From positions 5,084,001-5,148,000 of the forward strand of contig NZ_AP023239.1 in the NCBI RefSeq assembly GCF_013393385.1: a stretch of DNA of 64,000 bases, in the 5' to 3' direction. The position numbers and the translations under genes are program-made. A model generated the notes under the pieces. That model saw only the letters and a list, made by a program, of their open reading frames with translations. It did not search any database and had not been told where the DNA came from. Origin of the DNA: Paenibacillus sp. URB8-2 (lineage in GTDB: Bacteria > Bacillota > Bacilli > Paenibacillales > Paenibacillaceae). Shown here one piece after another: positions 62,607-64,000 of this stretch; the stretch's first letter is position 1, and every line of letters begins with the position of its first letter.

Positions 62607-63998
62607 TTATCCCTTCGCCGATTCCGCTCCGGCGGAACCGGGCAGCGCCCCGGAAGCTCCCGGCGCGGAGGCCGCAGGAGACAGCGAACCGGCTGTCTCT
62701 TGCGCTGCTGCCGTCTCCCGCCGGGACGGCAGCGCCGAATCGCCGCCCTGTCTGCGGCGGGCGCCCGTCTTCATGAGGGCAATGCCGAAGATGCCGGCCG
62801 GCTTCTCCGGCGCCGTCGTATCTTCATCCGGCTGGGGCGCCAGAATGACGCCCAGCAGATGATGGTCGCCGTCGTATATGGCGCGCTGCAGGTACTTGCT
62901 CTCGCCGGCGGCGTTCTGCACCTCCAGCTTGCAGAACGCCGGACTCCGCCGCAGCGCCTCGTGCAGCTGCTGCGCCTTGCCGGTCAACGCTTCGCCGTTG
63001 ACCTTCAGCAGGATCTCGCCCGGCAGGATGCCCAGCTCCTGCGCGGGGCTGCCGGGCAGCACGGCCAGCACCTTCAGGCCGTGCGGCGGATGCACGAAGA
63101 AGGGGCTGCTGCGGCGCTCCTCCAGAGCGCCGTACCACACCAGCCCTTCGTGCAGCAGCAGTGCCGCGAGCGCCGCGGGCAGCGTCAGCGGGCTGTACCA
63201 ATCCGCCAGCAGGGCGAGGCCCAGCAGGGCGGCGCCGTACAGCAGCAGCCAGCCCGAAGCGCGGGCGCTCTTACGCTGCGGCAGCATGCCGGTCGTCAGC
63301 TGGCTGAAGCCGATGACGACCGGCAGCGAGACGAGGCCTAAGCCGCCGCCGAGCAGCGTCTGCCACGGCAGGTCACCGGCTCCCGCGCCTGCGGGAACGA
63401 GCAGGAAGAGCGGCAGCGGCCAGAACGCCTCCATCCGGTAGCCGCCCACGACCCGGCCGCGCTTGCCTTCCAGAAAGAGCGGCGTCGCAAGAGCCGGGCC
63501 CTGCCAGCGGGCCAGCAATGCCTCGGCAAGATGCAGGATGGCGGCCAAAGCCAGCAGCGCCGGAATATCCATTCCTCTTACCGCTGCCGCCGCCTCTCCT
63601 CCCAATCCTCCCGGCCGGAAATCCGGAAAGAAGGAAAGGATGAACTGCACGACACCGAGCAGGCCGATGGAATAAGCGAAGCAGAAATACCGCACCCGGA
63701 AAATGAGCAGAACGGCGCTGACCGCCCAGATGCAGACGACAGCGGCGCCCGTTACCGAGACGCCCAGCAGCACGGCTGCCAGCGAGACAAGAAGACCCGC
63801 GGCCAGTCCGCTCCAAATGACGCGCCATACTTCCCGGCCCCAGCTGTGCATTTTTACATGGATAAGCTTCCGCTCCAGCAGCGTCTGCCTGCGGTAATAA
63901 AGGGCGATGAACAGCAAAGCGATATAATAAAAGGGCTGCGTCAGCATATGCAGCGCGGCATTCCCCAAGCTTGCCAGCAGTTCCAGCATGTCATTCAA
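62607..63998 (-). CDS. minJ: PDZ-domain membrane protein, MinJ-like
   Basis: 463 residues. About eight to ten hydrophobic helices, then a PDZ domain (~310-385, PGSPAQELGILPGEILLKVNGEAL) and a low-complexity Pro/Ala/Ser tail (~410-463). This plan fits MinJ, which links DivIVA to MinD at cell poles and division sites in Bacillus; in B. subtilis minJ lies near ctpB, ftsEX and csbA-uvrBA, so presence in a uvrBA-containing region is consistent. The ATG at 63998 is the first possible start in the window (MNDMLELLASLG); its ribosome site lies outside, so the N-terminus is slightly uncertain. Confidence 0.8.
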   Translation of the reverse strand: MNDMLELLASLGNAALHMLTQPFYYIALLFIALYYRRQTLLERKLIHVKMHSWGREVWRVIWSGLAAGLLVSLAAVLLGVSVTGAAVVCIWAVSAVLLIFRVRYFCFAYSIGLLGVVQFILSFFPDFRPGGLGGEAAAAVRGMDIPALLALAAILHLAEALLARWQGPALATPLFLEGKRGRVVGGYRMEAFWPLPLFLLVPAGAGAGDLPWQTLLGGGLGLVSLPVVIGFSQLTTGMLPQRKSARASGWLLLYGAALLGLALLADWYSPLTLPAALAALLLHEGLVWYGALEERRSSPFFVHPPHGLKVLAVLPGSPAQELGILPGEILLKVNGEALTGKAQQLHEALRRSPAFCKLEVQNAAGESKYLQRAIYDGDHHLLGVILAPQPDEDTTAPEKPAGIFGIALMKTGARRRQGGDSALPSRRETAAAQETAGSLSPAASAPGASGALPGSAGAESAKG

Positions 63999-64000
63999 AC

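Overview
The window reads as a chromosomal segment of a low-to-mid-GC Firmicute, most likely Paenibacillus or a close relative. This is an inference from gene content: a split GcvPA/GcvPB glycine decarboxylase behind a tandem glycine riboswitch, an S-layer-glycan-type cluster with a WsfB-like ligase, a MinJ-like PDZ membrane protein, an Lnr-like ABC exporter with its two-component system, and strong AGGAGG-type ribosome sites. No tRNA or rRNA gene was recognised.

Layout. 1-2.2 kb: two insertion-sequence remnants, an IS1634-family transposase running off the left edge and an IS66-family transposase cut short beside it. 2.2-26.3 kb: a cell-surface glycan locus. The minus-strand part holds a rhamnosyltransferase-like GT2, rmlD and rmlB, decayed coding debris, a second GT2, a broken acyltransferase, a GT4, a COG5610-type HAD protein, a WsaF-like GT4, a methyltransferase with a 28-residue-repeat coiled coil, Wzt and Wzm (ABC glycan exporter) and a small unknown membrane protein. 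The stretch from about 5.3 to 16 kb is visibly AT-rich compared with its neighbours. Divergent from it is a WsfB/O-antigen-ligase-like protein with TPRs. A glycerol dehydrogenase, galU, a lipoprotein and a U32 protein separate this from rmlA-rmlC at 24.8-26.3 kb. Together these genes would make dTDP-rhamnose, assemble a rhamnose-containing glycan on a lipid carrier, cap and measure it, export it and ligate it to an acceptor. The initiating sugar-phosphate transferase is not in the window.

26.4-40.6 kb: ordinary chromosome, with a copper-amine-oxidase-N-like secreted protein, an HtrA protease, a small membrane protein, a sulfite/nitrite reductase, uvrA and uvrB, motA-motB and an AGE-family epimerase. 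40.7-47.3 kb: a frameshifted membrane protein, a short-repeat array, gcvH, and the divergent riboswitch-gcvT-gcvPA-gcvPB operon. 47.3-55.6 kb: a WYL regulator and DinB protein, an alpha/beta-hydrolase remnant, a SwrC-like RND pump, a LysR/EamA pair and a CPA2 antiporter with a possible attenuator. 56-61.8 kb: an LnrLMN-like ABC exporter with a divergent histidine kinase and response regulator, and a perfect 12-bp palindrome between them. 61.8-64 kb: a repeat-rich non-coding stretch and a MinJ-like protein.

The most interesting items are (1) the methyltransferase plus six 28-residue coiled-coil repeats next to a Wzt with a C-terminal carbohydrate-binding-like domain, a plausible Gram-positive counterpart of the WbdD chain-length ruler, and (2) a ~180-bp degenerate element made of four CCTG...CAGG-type units with matching 51/62/52-bp spacing, present at 55.8 and 62.1 kb, with a third, different ~52-bp-period array at 41.7 kb.
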